A stretch of DNA of 64,000 nucleotides from an uncultured Pelagibacteraceae bacterium (GTDB lineage: Bacteria; Pseudomonadota; Alphaproteobacteria; Pelagibacterales; AG-422-B15): contig CACNXQ010000002.1 in NCBI GenBank assembly GCA_902624455.1, positions 124,155-188,154 on the forward strand. The letters are read 5' to 3'. Below the pieces are notes generated by a model. It saw nothing but the letters and a program-made list of their open reading frames with translations. It did not search any database and had not been told where the DNA came from. Of the stretch, positions 42,030-52,841 are shown in pieces. Within the stretch, counting starts at the first letter, position 1. Each line of letters opens with the position of its first letter. Position numbers and translations under genes: made by a program.

Positions 42030-42887
42030 ATGGTGCAAAAATCAAATGTGTTATTGGGCATTGCCTTCTTATGTTTAGGTCTGTTTATTGTCCCAATTAA
42101 TGATGCTTTGGCAAAGTACCTTAGTGACGAAATTGGTATTCTTGAGATAATTTGGGCTAGATTTTTTGGGCACTTTATTATTCTCGTTCCTCTTGTTTAT
42201 TTTCTGAGAGGTAAAGCTTCATTTTTTAATTCGAATACTAAACATCAAGTAGCAAGAGGGCTTTTCATATTTTTAGGAACTGCATTTTTTTACATTGCAA
42301 TTACTAATATTCCACTCGCTAACGCTCTCAGTCTACTTTTAGTTGCTCCAATTATTGTAGTTATTTTGTCAGTTTATTTTTTAGGAGAAAAAATCACTTA
42401 CTTAAAAATTTTATGTGCATTGGTAGGATTTATTGGGACAATGCTGGTCATCCAACCAGGTTTTTCAAGTTTTAATTTATACTCAGCATATGCTTTTATT
42501 TCTGGTTTGTTTTATGCAATGTATCTTATTTATACTCGCAAAGTTAACTTTAAATCTGACTCTCTGGTTACGCTAAGTTACTCTACAATTCCGGGAGCTG
42601 TCATTATGACAATTTTGTTACCTATGTACTGGTCTAGTATTCCTGACTTTAGTCAAATAATTCTTTTAGCATGTATTGGACCAGTGGTTATTGTATCACA
42701 TTTTTTATTCATTAAAGCTTATCAGTTTGCAGAGGCTAGTGTACTCGCTCCTATTCATTATTTTGAGATTGTAAGCAATGCTTTGATAAGCATTTTATTT
42801 TTCAAGGACATTCCAAGTATTTTAGTAACATTTGGAATTTTGTGTATCATTAGCAGTGGTGTTCTGATAAGTCTTAATCAAAAATAA
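42030..42887 (+). CDS. EamA/DMT family transporter
   Basis: Ten TM helices; internal EamA duplication; LLVAPIIVVILSVYFLGEKI. Confidence 0.85.
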   Translation: MVQKSNVLLGIAFLCLGLFIVPINDALAKYLSDEIGILEIIWARFFGHFIILVPLVYFLRGKASFFNSNTKHQVARGLFIFLGTAFFYIAITNIPLANALSLLLVAPIIVVILSVYFLGEKITYLKILCALVGFIGTMLVIQPGFSSFNLYSAYAFISGLFYAMYLIYTRKVNFKSDSLVTLSYSTIPGAVIMTILLPMYWSSIPDFSQIILLACIGPVVIVSHFLFIKAYQFAEASVLAPIHYFEIVSNALISILFFKDIPSILVTFGILCIISSGVLISLNQK

Positions 42888-42889
42888 TT

Positions 42890-43864
42890 ATGAACTGTAA
42901 AACGACATTAGATTATAGATTTTCAGTAGCTCCAATGATGGGAGTGACAACATCAAGTGCTCGATACATGTATCGTTTAATTTCTAAAGAAGCGATTCTA
43001 TTTACCGAAATGATTGCTAGCCAAGCTCTATACAGAGGTAATAATGACAAACTATTGTTTAAACAAGAAACTGAGTCTCCAGTGGTTCTTCAGGTAGGGG
43101 GTTCAGATAGAGAATTACTAAAATATTCAGTCGATCTAGCAAATAATAAAAACTATCAAGGCATAAATTTAAACGTCGGATGTCCCTCCAAAAAAGTTTC
43201 AAAAGGCAAAATGGGTGCGTGTTTAATGAAAGAGTCAGATTTAGTGAGGGATTGTCTATCTTCGATGATTCAAGGAACAAATATGGATGTTTCTGTTAAG
43301 TGTAGAATTGGTGTAGATGAATTTGAGAGTTATGAATTTTTTAGAGACTTCATTCACAATGTAGCACAAAGTGGGTGTCAATTATTTTTTGTACATGCAA
43401 GAAAGGCATATTTAAAGGGACTTGATCCTAAAAAAAATAGAACAATTCCTATTCTTAAATACGATTATGTGCACAGAGTAAAAAAAGAATTTCCCCATCT
43501 CAAAATATTTATAAATGGGGGTCTAAACACAATAAGTGATTGTATTGAACAAATGAAATTTGTTGATGGTGTCATGGTAGGAAGAGCGATTCAATCGAAT
43601 CCATTCTTTTTAGAAAATGTAGATAATGTTTTCTATGGAAAGAAAATTCAATTAGCTAATAAAGAATTTATCATCAAGAAATATTTTGATTATGTAAAAT
43701 CAAACATTGATCAAGTATCAACTTATGAGCTTTTAAGTCCTTTACTTGCATTGTGTTTTGGCGTTCCTGGTGCAAAGAAGTTTAAACAACAAGTAAATGA
43801 CCTAATAAGAGCTAGGGACATTGCAACATTGGAAAATACTTATTTAAAACTTATTGCAGCTTAG
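42890..43864 (+). CDS. dusA: tRNA-dihydrouridine(20/20a) synthase DusA
   Basis: FSVAPMMGVTTSSARYMYRL; LNVGCPSKKVSKGKMGACLM; GVDGVMVGRAIQSNPF-like segment. Confidence 0.93.
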   Translation: MNCKTTLDYRFSVAPMMGVTTSSARYMYRLISKEAILFTEMIASQALYRGNNDKLLFKQETESPVVLQVGGSDRELLKYSVDLANNKNYQGINLNVGCPSKKVSKGKMGACLMKESDLVRDCLSSMIQGTNMDVSVKCRIGVDEFESYEFFRDFIHNVAQSGCQLFFVHARKAYLKGLDPKKNRTIPILKYDYVHRVKKEFPHLKIFINGGLNTISDCIEQMKFVDGVMVGRAIQSNPFFLENVDNVFYGKKIQLANKEFIIKKYFDYVKSNIDQVSTYELLSPLLALCFGVPGAKKFKQQVNDLIRARDIATLENTYLKLIAA

Positions 43865-44433
43865 AGTATTTCTGCTACTTCATCAAAATTATATCTATGA
43901 GCCCTATCAAAAAAGCCATCATCTGCTGCATATCCCAATCTACAGAGAAAATTACTCTTTATTGACGTTTCACTAAAGAATTCTTTGTCAACATCCTCAT
44001 TAGAAAATCCGCTCATTGGCCCAGTTGAAAGTCCTAAGGCACTGGCTGCTTTTATAAAATATCCACCTTGTATTGATGAATTCCTAAATGCAGTAACTTC
44101 AGATTTAACTTTATCATTCTCAAAATATTTTTTTGCATCTTCCCTCAAATAATTTTTTGGCAAATCTATCCAGAACTCGACATCCATGCCAATGATAGTA
44201 CATACTGGAGCATCAATAACCTTTTGCACATTATCATCACTCACTAGCTTTGATAGTCTCTGCTTTGCCTCAGTACTTTTTAAAAATTTTAGTCTCATAG
44301 GGCTTGAATTGAATGATGTTGCGCCCCATTTCGTTAATTCATAAAGTTCATGAAGAGTGCTATCGTCAACAGACTTATTCTTAAATTTATAACAAGTTTT
44401 TGGATGTACAAATATATCTTCAATAACTGACAT
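43861..44433 (-). CDS. Nitroreductase family protein (RutE/malonic semialdehyde reductase-like)
   Basis: TKWGATSFNSSPMRLKFLKS; LGLSTGPMSGFSNEDVDKEFF; SNFLCRLGY. Confidence 0.82.
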   Translation of the reverse strand: MSVIEDIFVHPKTCYKFKNKSVDDSTLHELYELTKWGATSFNSSPMRLKFLKSTEAKQRLSKLVSDDNVQKVIDAPVCTIIGMDVEFWIDLPKNYLREDAKKYFENDKVKSEVTAFRNSSIQGGYFIKAASALGLSTGPMSGFSNEDVDKEFFSETSIKSNFLCRLGYAADDGFFDRAHRYNFDEVAEIL

Positions 44434-44434
44434 A

Positions 44435-44899
44435 TTAACTCACTAATTCAATAATATTCTCTTCAATCATTTTGGGTGTCTTCATGCTTCCAAAACCCTT
44501 TATAAAGTTTCCATTTTGATCAAACAAAAACTTTGTAAAATTCCACTTAATATCTCTACCCGCTACTTCATTTAAATAGTTAAATAAAGGAGAAGCATGA
44601 TCTCCAATCACATCAACCTTATCAAATAATTTAAAAGTAACGCTATATTTGTCTTCACAAAATGTTTTAATTTGTTCATTTGAACCAGGCTCTTGTGAGC
44701 CAAATTGATTGCATGGGAATGCAAGTATTTCTAAGCCTTTATCTTTATAGCGTTCAAAAAGATCTTGTAGCCCTTCATACTGGGGCGTAAAGCCACAAGC
44801 GCTTGCAACATTAACTATCAAGATAACTTTTCCTTTATAGCTACTTAAACCTACTTCACTACCATCTATATCTTTAACTCTAAATTCATATAATTTCAT
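44435..44899 (-). CDS. Glutathione peroxidase family protein
   Basis: YKGKVILIVNVASACGFTPQYEGLQDLF; AFPCNQFGSQEPGS; WNFTKFLFD. Confidence 0.93.
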   Translation of the reverse strand: MKLYEFRVKDIDGSEVGLSSYKGKVILIVNVASACGFTPQYEGLQDLFERYKDKGLEILAFPCNQFGSQEPGSNEQIKTFCEDKYSVTFKLFDKVDVIGDHASPLFNYLNEVAGRDIKWNFTKFLFDQNGNFIKGFGSMKTPKMIEENIIELVS

Positions 44900-44907
44900 A
44901 ATTGAAC

Positions 44908-45753
44908 CTAGTATTTAGCAAAAGTACCATTGTGGTAATCGTGAATTGCCTCAGCGATTTCTTCTTTGGTATTCATTACAAAAGGTCCACCTCTTGCTAT
45001 TTGTTCATTAATTGGCTTGCCAGAAATTAAAAGAAATTTCGAGTCTCTTTTAGCTTTGATCTTTAATTCATCACTTTTATCAAGAATAAGAAGATATGAT
45101 TTTCCATCTGGTGACATACTTGTATCGCCTATATTTAAGTGACCATCGATTAGATAAATTAGTGAATTATGGTTTTCGTTTAATATGGTAGATAGTTCAG
45201 CATTTTCATCAAGCTCTACGTCAAAATAAATAGGTTCTACATTATGATTTTCAATAGGGCCTTTGATGCCATTAAATTCTCCTGCAATTATTCTAACTCG
45301 CCTATTTTCATCGCTAAAATATCCGAGCTCTTCAGAATTTAAATACACGTATTCTGGTTTATTTTTTTTTAATTTCGCAGGCATATTAATCCATAATTGA
45401 AATCCATGAAGTTTTCCATCAGTCATAGCGGGCATTTCTGAATGAATAATGCCCCTTCCAGTTTTCATCCATTGAACATCGCCTGACTTCATGACACCTT
45501 TTGCACCTGTACTGTCCTCATGTTCAAATGCCCCACTCAACATATAAGTTACTGTTTCAATTCCTCTATGAGGGTGTGGCGGAAATCCTCCGATATAGTC
45601 ATCTTTATTTTCTGAACCAAACTCATCTAACATTAAAAATGGGTCAAAATAGTCAATGAGTTGTGTGCCGATTGATCTTTTTAATTTAACGCCAGCTCCA
45701 TCAGAGGAATTTAGAGGCTCAATGATTTCTTTAATTTGAGTTAACATTTTCAT
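44908..45753 (-). CDS. Pirin family protein
   Basis: DPFLMLDEFGSE...GFPPHPHRGIETVTYMLSGAFEHEDSTG...GRGIIHSEMP. Confidence 0.93.
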   Translation of the reverse strand: MKMLTQIKEIIEPLNSSDGAGVKLKRSIGTQLIDYFDPFLMLDEFGSENKDDYIGGFPPHPHRGIETVTYMLSGAFEHEDSTGAKGVMKSGDVQWMKTGRGIIHSEMPAMTDGKLHGFQLWINMPAKLKKNKPEYVYLNSEELGYFSDENRRVRIIAGEFNGIKGPIENHNVEPIYFDVELDENAELSTILNENHNSLIYLIDGHLNIGDTSMSPDGKSYLLILDKSDELKIKAKRDSKFLLISGKPINEQIARGGPFVMNTKEEIAEAIHDYHNGTFAKY

Positions 45754-46700
45754 TCCATATTAATTACTAATTTGCCCCGCGTCCTACCTTTTGCCAGATG
45801 TTGATATGCATCTTTGAATTCAGTAAGACTGAAGGTTTTTTCAATATAAGGTTTCAATTTACCGTCTTCTACCCACATTCTAATCAAGTCCAAATTAGAT
45901 GTCGATGTTTTTCCCGAAAGAACCACTCTAGCTTTTTTCCTCTTTGTAAATTGTTTTATAAAGTCTATTTGAGTATAAACATTATTTTTTGTTGTTACGT
46001 AAATACCATTAGCTGTTAGAATTTTTTCAACCTCAGGATAGCTTCGATTTCCATTTGCATCAAATACCACATCATACTTTTCATCTGTTTCTGTAAAATC
46101 TTCTTTCGTATAATCAATTACTTTGCTGGGATTAAACTCATCTTTAATCCAATCGATATTTCTACTACTTGTAATTGCAACACAATCAGCTTCATATAAT
46201 TTTGCAATTTGTAATGCTGTCGACCCTACACCGCCAGAAGCTCCATTAATTAACAATTTATGACCCGCCCTTAGTTTAGCGATATTTCTCAGAGCTAATA
46301 GAGAAGTGTTTGAAACTTGAGGTAAGGCAGCTGCATAATTTAATTCTAAATTATTTGGTGCGAGTGATATGTATTTTTGTGAAACTTTAATTTCTTCTGC
46401 ACCGCTACCCCCAAATAAGATGTCAGTCATACCAAAAACTTTATCGCCAACTTTAAATGCACCCACATTTTTTCCAACCTCAATGATTTCACCACTGAAG
46501 TCACATCCAATGATGAATGGGAATTTTTTTACATTAGTGATTATTTTGAAACCTCCCTCCAGCTTTTTTAAATCAACAGGATTGGGAGAAATAGCAATTA
46601 CTTTAACTATGACGTCGTTTATTCCGGGCTTTGGACTATTTAATTCAGTGATTTGAAGCTTATCAATATCTCCATATGAATTGTAGGTTATTGCTCTCAT
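45750..46700 (-). CDS. NADP-dependent zinc-less MDR-type alcohol dehydrogenase/quinone oxidoreductase
   Basis: MRAITYNSYGDIDKLQI; GCDFSGEIIEVGKNV; INGASGGVGSTALQIAK. Confidence 0.88.
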   Translation of the reverse strand: MRAITYNSYGDIDKLQITELNSPKPGINDVIVKVIAISPNPVDLKKLEGGFKIITNVKKFPFIIGCDFSGEIIEVGKNVGAFKVGDKVFGMTDILFGGSGAEEIKVSQKYISLAPNNLELNYAAALPQVSNTSLLALRNIAKLRAGHKLLINGASGGVGSTALQIAKLYEADCVAITSSRNIDWIKDEFNPSKVIDYTKEDFTETDEKYDVVFDANGNRSYPEVEKILTANGIYVTTKNNVYTQIDFIKQFTKRKKARVVLSGKTSTSNLDLIRMWVEDGKLKPYIEKTFSLTEFKDAYQHLAKGRTRGKLVINME

Positions 46701-46753
46701 ATTTATAAAAATCTTGTATAATGTATTAAATAACTCTGTAAATAATATTTCAA

Positions 46754-47635
46754 ATGACTGATGATATTAGTTGGGTTGTAAACCTAAGATATGCACAAAT
46801 AACTCCAGTTTTTGAGTTCTTTACCTGGCTAGGATATAGAGACTTTTTATTCTTATTTATACCTTTCATTTATTGGTGTTTTGATCGAAAGACATTCGGT
46901 AGATTAGTTTTATTAGTGTTTTTTGCTGCATTGATTAATACATGGTTAAAAGATTTTTTTCAGGACCCACGTCCTGATCCGAGCTTAAGTATTGATCCTT
47001 GGCTTCATGACAATCAATCCTATGGCTTCCCCAGTGGTCATTCACAACTCGCTGTAATTATCTGGCTATATATAGTGCTCAATGTAGAAAATAGTTTAGT
47101 TCGAATTTTTTCTCTTATATCTCTCGTTTGTGTGCCTTTGAGTAGACTTTATTTAGGAGTTCACGATTTAAGTGATATTTTTGGAGGATTGTCTATTGGT
47201 TTAATTATTTTGTTTACTGCTCAATTTATATTTCAAAAAATTGATGGCGGCTATTATATTAAAAATACTACTCAATTTATTATAATATCATTCACTCTTA
47301 TTTTATTTTACATCACCTGGCCATTAACTAGCACTATTTCAGTAGTTATATCTTTCAGTGGTTTTATAATTGGATTTTGGTTCGGTCATCAATTAGACGA
47401 TCGAAATTTTAGGTTTTCGAGGATTCAAAATACGTATCTTCACTATCTTTCTTCAGTAATTGCATTGTTAGGGTTCCTCATGATAAATAACTTAATTAAT
47501 AGCATGGTCGATCACTTTGAGCTTTCATCCCTATTTACTGATTTCATAACGTCTACCATATTAGGCTTTTATATTTCATTCTTTGCATTGTATGTCTTAT
47601 CTAAGATCAAACTTCAGTCTAGAATGAAAGTTTGA
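46754..47635 (+). CDS. PAP2 superfamily phosphatase
   Basis: LKDFFQDPRPDPS...GFPSGHSQ...SRLYLGVHDLSDIFGG: KxxxxxxRP/PSGH/SRxxxxxHxxxD. Confidence 0.9.
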   Translation: MTDDISWVVNLRYAQITPVFEFFTWLGYRDFLFLFIPFIYWCFDRKTFGRLVLLVFFAALINTWLKDFFQDPRPDPSLSIDPWLHDNQSYGFPSGHSQLAVIIWLYIVLNVENSLVRIFSLISLVCVPLSRLYLGVHDLSDIFGGLSIGLIILFTAQFIFQKIDGGYYIKNTTQFIIISFTLILFYITWPLTSTISVVISFSGFIIGFWFGHQLDDRNFRFSRIQNTYLHYLSSVIALLGFLMINNLINSMVDHFELSSLFTDFITSTILGFYISFFALYVLSKIKLQSRMKV

Positions 47636-48639
47636 CCATGTTTGAGGGTAATAAATTTACTTGAATCTATCTCTTTATCTGAAAGTGCAATTTTCAACTT
47701 TTCAGGGGGCTCAGTTACTTTTTCGTCTGTAAGTATAAAAGTACCCCAATGCATTCCAATTGCTTGTTGAGCTTTTAAGTCTTGAAAAGCCATTACTGCT
47801 TCTTCTGGGTTCATGTGTGAAAATTTCATAAACCATCTAGGTTCATATGCGCCTATTGGTATTGCGGCTAAATTTACAGGGCCAAGTTTATTATAAATAT
47901 TTTTAAAATCATCTGAATATCCAGTATCACCAAGATGAATAAACGAATGCTTTGGAGCATTAAAATGCCAGGCTCCCCACAAACTTTCATTTCTATCGAA
48001 TAAACCTCTAGCTGACCAGTGTTGAACCGGTGCAAATGTAATCTCAGTATCCTTGACAGTTTTTGACTCCCACCAATCTAGTTCGATTACATTATTAATG
48101 CCTTTGTCCTCAAACCATTTTTGAAGACCAAGAGGTACAAGAAAGAGTGCCTTTGGGTATTTCTTTGATATTTCAGTAACTGTTTGTTTATCTAAATGAT
48201 CATAATGATTGTGAGAAATTGTAATCACGTCAATATCTGGGAATTGATCTACAGTCATGCCAGGGGGCGTGTATCTTTCAGGTCCTGCAAAACTAAAAGG
48301 AGAAGCCCTGTTAGTACAATGAGGATCGAGCAATATATTTAAATCATTATTCTGATAGAGAAAGGACGCGTGTCCTATCCAGGTTATTAATAAATCTTCA
48401 TTTCTATTAATTGCTTCAAAATTTGGTTCTACTTGAGGAAAATTATATGTTTCTACTTTCTTGCCTCTTCTTTCCCAACCCCACTTAAACATCTCAGCAA
48501 AATTTTTACTATTTATTTTGCCACTTGGATTAGAAAAAGTGCCATCTGGTAAATGATGCTTGGGTTTCGTTATCATTTCACTTGAACTAATATTAATAAA
48601 TAGCAAAAGTATAGTGCAGATTGATAAAATTAATCTCAT
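47614..48639 (-). CDS. MBL-fold metallohydrolase (NAPE-PLD-like)
   Basis: TWIGHASFLYQNNDLNILLDPHCTNRASPFSFAGP; ISHNHYDHLD; HLGDTGYSDDF; GMHWGTFIL. Confidence 0.88.
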   Translation of the reverse strand: MRLILSICTILLLFINISSSEMITKPKHHLPDGTFSNPSGKINSKNFAEMFKWGWERRGKKVETYNFPQVEPNFEAINRNEDLLITWIGHASFLYQNNDLNILLDPHCTNRASPFSFAGPERYTPPGMTVDQFPDIDVITISHNHYDHLDKQTVTEISKKYPKALFLVPLGLQKWFEDKGINNVIELDWWESKTVKDTEITFAPVQHWSARGLFDRNESLWGAWHFNAPKHSFIHLGDTGYSDDFKNIYNKLGPVNLAAIPIGAYEPRWFMKFSHMNPEEAVMAFQDLKAQQAIGMHWGTFILTDEKVTEPPEKLKIALSDKEIDSSKFITLKHGQTFILD

Positions 48640-48989
48640 TAATTTTTATCTTTTGTCTTCCATAAGATGGCGAGGCAAACACCTTTGGAAAATGGCAAGA
48701 AATACAATACAAGCATTAATGTTGCTGGGATCCAAATACTTGCCTGAAGCCATAATGCAGGCGCATATTCTTGTTCAAAGTAAAGAATGAGAGGAACTAC
48801 AATATGGCCCACAATGACAATTGTAAGCCAAGGACCAAAATCATCAGTTCTAAAGCAACCAAGTTCTTCGTTACAGTTATTACAGTTCTTATAAAGTTTC
48901 AAATACTTATAATATAAGTGTCCAATACCACAATTTGGACATTTACTTCTAACCGATCTAAACAACGCAAGAAATATTGAGATATTCAT
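48639..48989 (-). CDS. DUF983 membrane protein with zinc ribbon
   Basis: KCPNCGIGHLYYKYLKLYKNCNNCNEEL, two TM helices. Confidence 0.82.
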   Translation of the reverse strand: MNISIFLALFRSVRSKCPNCGIGHLYYKYLKLYKNCNNCNEELGCFRTDDFGPWLTIVIVGHIVVPLILYFEQEYAPALWLQASIWIPATLMLVLYFLPFSKGVCLAILWKTKDKN

Positions 48990-48992
48990 GAA

Positions 48993-49565
48993 TTAATTTT
49001 CATTTATATATTCTCTGCTTGAGTCACTAAGCCATTCCCACAAATATTCAGCAAAGCTCCAGCGAACGGAAATATCAAAGATATTTTCTTCAGACAGTCT
49101 ATCTATCAAAACTGTAGCCTTGTTAATATAAGTTTGAGCACAAGTGTCCTTTTCTGAAACGTTAAGTTTAAAATCAAGTGAGCAAGATTTAGACAGAACA
49201 TCGATTGCATTTTTACCGCTGAGTCTAATTGTCAAATAATAATCAGATACATCTGTAATTGCAAAAAAGTCTGATCCCAGATTTGATCTTAAATCATTGA
49301 TTATATTGTATCTTTCATTATCTTCACATAAGATTAAGTATTCGTTTGGACCAAGCCAAAGTGTTCTAGTCTTGTTGTCTCCACTTACTTTATTGTTAGA
49401 TGGTAGCTCATAACCAAGAAAATCATTTATTTTTTTTCTTAAATCAAAGTCGATTTCATTAACTCTTAGATTAATTTTCCCCACATAATTTACATTATGT
49501 AAAGAAATCGCGTCTGATTTGATTTCGTTTTTATTATTTAGAGGAGAATTAATTTGTTCACTCAT
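48993..49565 (-). CDS. soxG: Sarcosine oxidase gamma subunit
   Basis: TRTLWLGPNEYLILCED; position after soxA with 8-bp overlap; start MSEQ at 49565. Confidence 0.85.
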   Translation of the reverse strand: MSEQINSPLNNKNEIKSDAISLHNVNYVGKINLRVNEIDFDLRKKINDFLGYELPSNNKVSGDNKTRTLWLGPNEYLILCEDNERYNIINDLRSNLGSDFFAITDVSDYYLTIRLSGKNAIDVLSKSCSLDFKLNVSEKDTCAQTYINKATVLIDRLSEENIFDISVRWSFAEYLWEWLSDSSREYINEN

Positions 49566-52563
49566 TATTTTTAGTCCCCTCTTTATCGTAGAAAACAGTA
49601 TCAGTAATAGTTGCTTTAACAATTTTTCCATTCATTAATGGTATCTCAACTTCTTCCCCAAGTCTGTTATGTCCATTTTTTATCATTGCAAGAGCAATTG
49701 GATATCCACATATTGGACTGTAATAACTTGAAGTTACGTGGCCAATCATTTTCATTGGAGGTTGGGATTTTGCTTCTTCTACTATATGTGATCCTTCAGG
49801 CAATACTGTTTTTTTATCATTAACAAGTAGACCAACAAACTTTTTTCTGTCTTCACGTAAAGTATCAGGTCTTGTGTGAGATCTTTTACCCAAAAAATCT
49901 TCTTTCTTTTTAGAAACCAGCCAATCAAGGTTCATATCCTGAGGAGTTACACTTCCATCAGTATCTTGTCCCACTATAATATAACCTTTTTCAGCTCTTA
50001 AGACGTGCATTGCTTCAGTGCCGTAAGGTGTAATATCAAATTCTTTTCCGTGCTTCATTAACTCGCTCCAAACATATAATCCATATCTAGAAGGAACATT
50101 AATTTCATAACTTAGTTCGCCTGTAAAACTTATCCTGAATACTCGAGCATCTACCCCACAAACTTTTCCATTTCTAAATTTCATAAAAGGAAAAGCATCT
50201 TTCGATAAATCAATATCTGTTAACTTACTAAGAAGTTTTCTTGAATTAGGACCTGAAATTGACATAACAGACCATTGCTCTGTAACTGAAGTACAAAATA
50301 CTCTCATATCTAACCATTCAGTTTGTAAAAACTCTTCAAGCCAAGACATTACCCTGGCTGCTCCACCAGTAGTTGTGGTCATGTGATAATGGTTCTCTCC
50401 TATTCTCGAAGTTACACCGTCATCAAATATCATTCCATGTTCATTACACATTAGGCCATATCTACATGATCCAATTTCAAGTTTAGACCATGCGTTTGTA
50501 TAAATCATATTCAGAAACTTTGCTGTATCTGGCCCCTGTAAATCAATTTTTCCCAATGTAGATGCATCTAATATGCCAAGACTGTTTCTTACGCTCAGGC
50601 ATTCTCTATTTACAGCTTTGTGTAAATCTTCTTTACCACGTGGATAATAATGTGGTCTTTTCCATTGACCTACATCCTCGTACTCCGCTCCGTTTTTCTC
50701 GTGCCATTCATGAATTGCGGTTTTTCTTATTGGATCAAATAGATGATCAACACTTCTACCGGCAATGGCTCCTATAGTTTGAGGCACATATGGCGGCCTG
50801 AAAGTTGTGTGACCAATCTGATCAACTGGTTTTTCATGAATATGTGACATAAGAGCAAGAGCATTTACATTTGATGTTTTCCCTTGATCAGTGCCCATGC
50901 CAGTAGTTGTATATCTTTTTGTGTGTTCCACACTGATATAACCTTCTCTTTGAGCAAGGAATATATCTGATGCAGTTACGTCATTTTGAAAATCGACAAA
51001 ATGTTTTGAACCTTTTGTTACTTCTTTTTTACCTAGTGCGTATGGCTCGATTTGGGCTTGAGTAAACGAAATATCTTCATTTCCCTCCCAAGTTACTTTA
51101 TCTACTGAATTTTTTCCTAATTCCGCCGCTGTATCTATTCCTGCAGTAAAAGCATCATTTAAATTTTCAGTTAAATCAAATTTGCCATTATTACAGCCTA
51201 CAACTTTTAAATCCTGAGGAGAAAACTCTGGTACAAATGTATTGAGTATTTCGTCATAGCGAAGCTTACCTCTTGATTGACTAAGTAATTGTACAGCCGG
51301 ATTCCAGCCACCTGACATTATTAAGCAATCAGTGGATATCTTAATTATCTCTCCAGTTAATTCATTTTTTTCAATATCAACTTTTTGAATTTCAATTTCA
51401 TTTATTTTTTTTGAACCTTTTGTTGATATGACTGAATGTGATTTGAAAACTTGAATACTGTTTTTTCTACATCTGTCTTCTAACTCCAAAGATAAGTTAT
51501 CTCTAGTATCAATTATTTTAACCTTAGCTCCTTTGTTATTGAATTCGAATGCTGTTGAGTAGGCATGGTCATTGTTTGTAAAAAGAGTGATAGACTTTCC
51601 CGGTAAAACTCCATAACTATTTAGGTACTTTCTTGCGGCTGATACCATCATAATTCCAGGTCTATCATTGTCTGAAAATACCAGTGGTCTTTCAAAGGCA
51701 CCCTGAGCTAAAATAACTTTCTTGGCTCTTATCCTCCAAAAACGCTCTCTGGGCACAGTTTTTGATAGCTCTTTCCAATGGTTTGTAACTTTTTGAAGAG
51801 CCGTTAGATAATTATAATCGTAGTAACCAGTTGCAGTTGTTCTTGTTAAAACTGTTACATTATTCATTGACTGCAACTCATCAATTATTGACTTGATGTA
51901 TTTATTACAACTTTTGCCATTGATCGTGCTATTTGTATCAAGGATGTATCCACCTAAAACTGGATTTTCATCAACTATTAAAACTTCACACTTCGCTCGC
52001 CCAAGTGCTAAGGCAGAAACTAAACCTGTTATTCCTCCTCCAACAACTAAAGCATCACAATGATGAAATTTTTGTTCGTATCGATCAGGATTTTTTGCGA
52101 TGGGGGATTTACCTAGTCCTGCTGCCTTACGTATGAAATGTTCATAGAGTAACCATAAGCTTGGAGGCCACTTAAACGTCTTATAATAAAAACCTGCTGG
52201 AAATAATCTGGATAGGATGTTGTTTAACCCACCGATATCGAACTTAACTGAAGGCCAACAATTCTGACTTGCCGCTTCAAGTCCATCATATAATTCGATT
52301 TCAGTTGCACGAATGTTTGGCTCTGTTCTGGCACCAACACCTAACTGTACAATAGCATTTGGCTCTTCTGATCCAGCAGTAAGTATTCCTCTAGCTCTAT
52401 GATATTTAAAACTTCTACCAATTAAATGGACATCGTTAGCTAACAAAGCTGATGCTAATGTATCTCCTTGAAAGCCTTTATATTTTTTCCCATTAAATAC
52501 AAAATTAATAGTCTTACTTCGATCAACTCGACCACCATACATTGTTCTATTTTGATTACTCAT
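49558..52563 (-). CDS. soxA: Sarcosine oxidase alpha subunit
   Basis: FVFNGKKYKGFQGDTLASALLANDVHLIGRSFKYHRARGI; C-terminal GcvT-like domain; start MSNQN at 52563. Confidence 0.93.
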   Translation of the reverse strand: MSNQNRTMYGGRVDRSKTINFVFNGKKYKGFQGDTLASALLANDVHLIGRSFKYHRARGILTAGSEEPNAIVQLGVGARTEPNIRATEIELYDGLEAASQNCWPSVKFDIGGLNNILSRLFPAGFYYKTFKWPPSLWLLYEHFIRKAAGLGKSPIAKNPDRYEQKFHHCDALVVGGGITGLVSALALGRAKCEVLIVDENPVLGGYILDTNSTINGKSCNKYIKSIIDELQSMNNVTVLTRTTATGYYDYNYLTALQKVTNHWKELSKTVPRERFWRIRAKKVILAQGAFERPLVFSDNDRPGIMMVSAARKYLNSYGVLPGKSITLFTNNDHAYSTAFEFNNKGAKVKIIDTRDNLSLELEDRCRKNSIQVFKSHSVISTKGSKKINEIEIQKVDIEKNELTGEIIKISTDCLIMSGGWNPAVQLLSQSRGKLRYDEILNTFVPEFSPQDLKVVGCNNGKFDLTENLNDAFTAGIDTAAELGKNSVDKVTWEGNEDISFTQAQIEPYALGKKEVTKGSKHFVDFQNDVTASDIFLAQREGYISVEHTKRYTTTGMGTDQGKTSNVNALALMSHIHEKPVDQIGHTTFRPPYVPQTIGAIAGRSVDHLFDPIRKTAIHEWHEKNGAEYEDVGQWKRPHYYPRGKEDLHKAVNRECLSVRNSLGILDASTLGKIDLQGPDTAKFLNMIYTNAWSKLEIGSCRYGLMCNEHGMIFDDGVTSRIGENHYHMTTTTGGAARVMSWLEEFLQTEWLDMRVFCTSVTEQWSVMSISGPNSRKLLSKLTDIDLSKDAFPFMKFRNGKVCGVDARVFRISFTGELSYEINVPSRYGLYVWSELMKHGKEFDITPYGTEAMHVLRAEKGYIIVGQDTDGSVTPQDMNLDWLVSKKKEDFLGKRSHTRPDTLREDRKKFVGLLVNDKKTVLPEGSHIVEEAKSQPPMKMIGHVTSSYYSPICGYPIALAMIKNGHNRLGEEVEIPLMNGKIVKATITDTVFYDKEGTKNNE

Positions 52564-52837
52564 TAACTTCTGGCCTACTTTCACCCATCTTATAGGTTTT
52601 TAGAATTTTATCGGAAACTGTGTCCCTCATTACATTGAACCATCTTCGACATCCGTGATCATGTGTCCATCTTTCAAAATGAATTCCTTTTGGATTATTT
52701 CTGAAAAAAAGATATCTTCCCCATTCTTCATCAGAAACTTCATTTGGATTTGATGGTCTTGCTATGTGTGCTTCGCCATGACACGTAAATTCAGTTTGAT
52801 CTCTTTCACCGCAGTATGGACAATCTATTATAAACAT
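52556..52837 (-). CDS. soxD: Sarcosine oxidase delta subunit
   Basis: IDCPYCGERDQTEFTCHGEAHIARP; WGRYLFFRNNPKGIHFERWTHDHGCRRWFN. Confidence 0.95.
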   Translation of the reverse strand: MFIIDCPYCGERDQTEFTCHGEAHIARPSNPNEVSDEEWGRYLFFRNNPKGIHFERWTHDHGCRRWFNVMRDTVSDKILKTYKMGESRPEVNE

Positions 52838-52841
52838 AAAT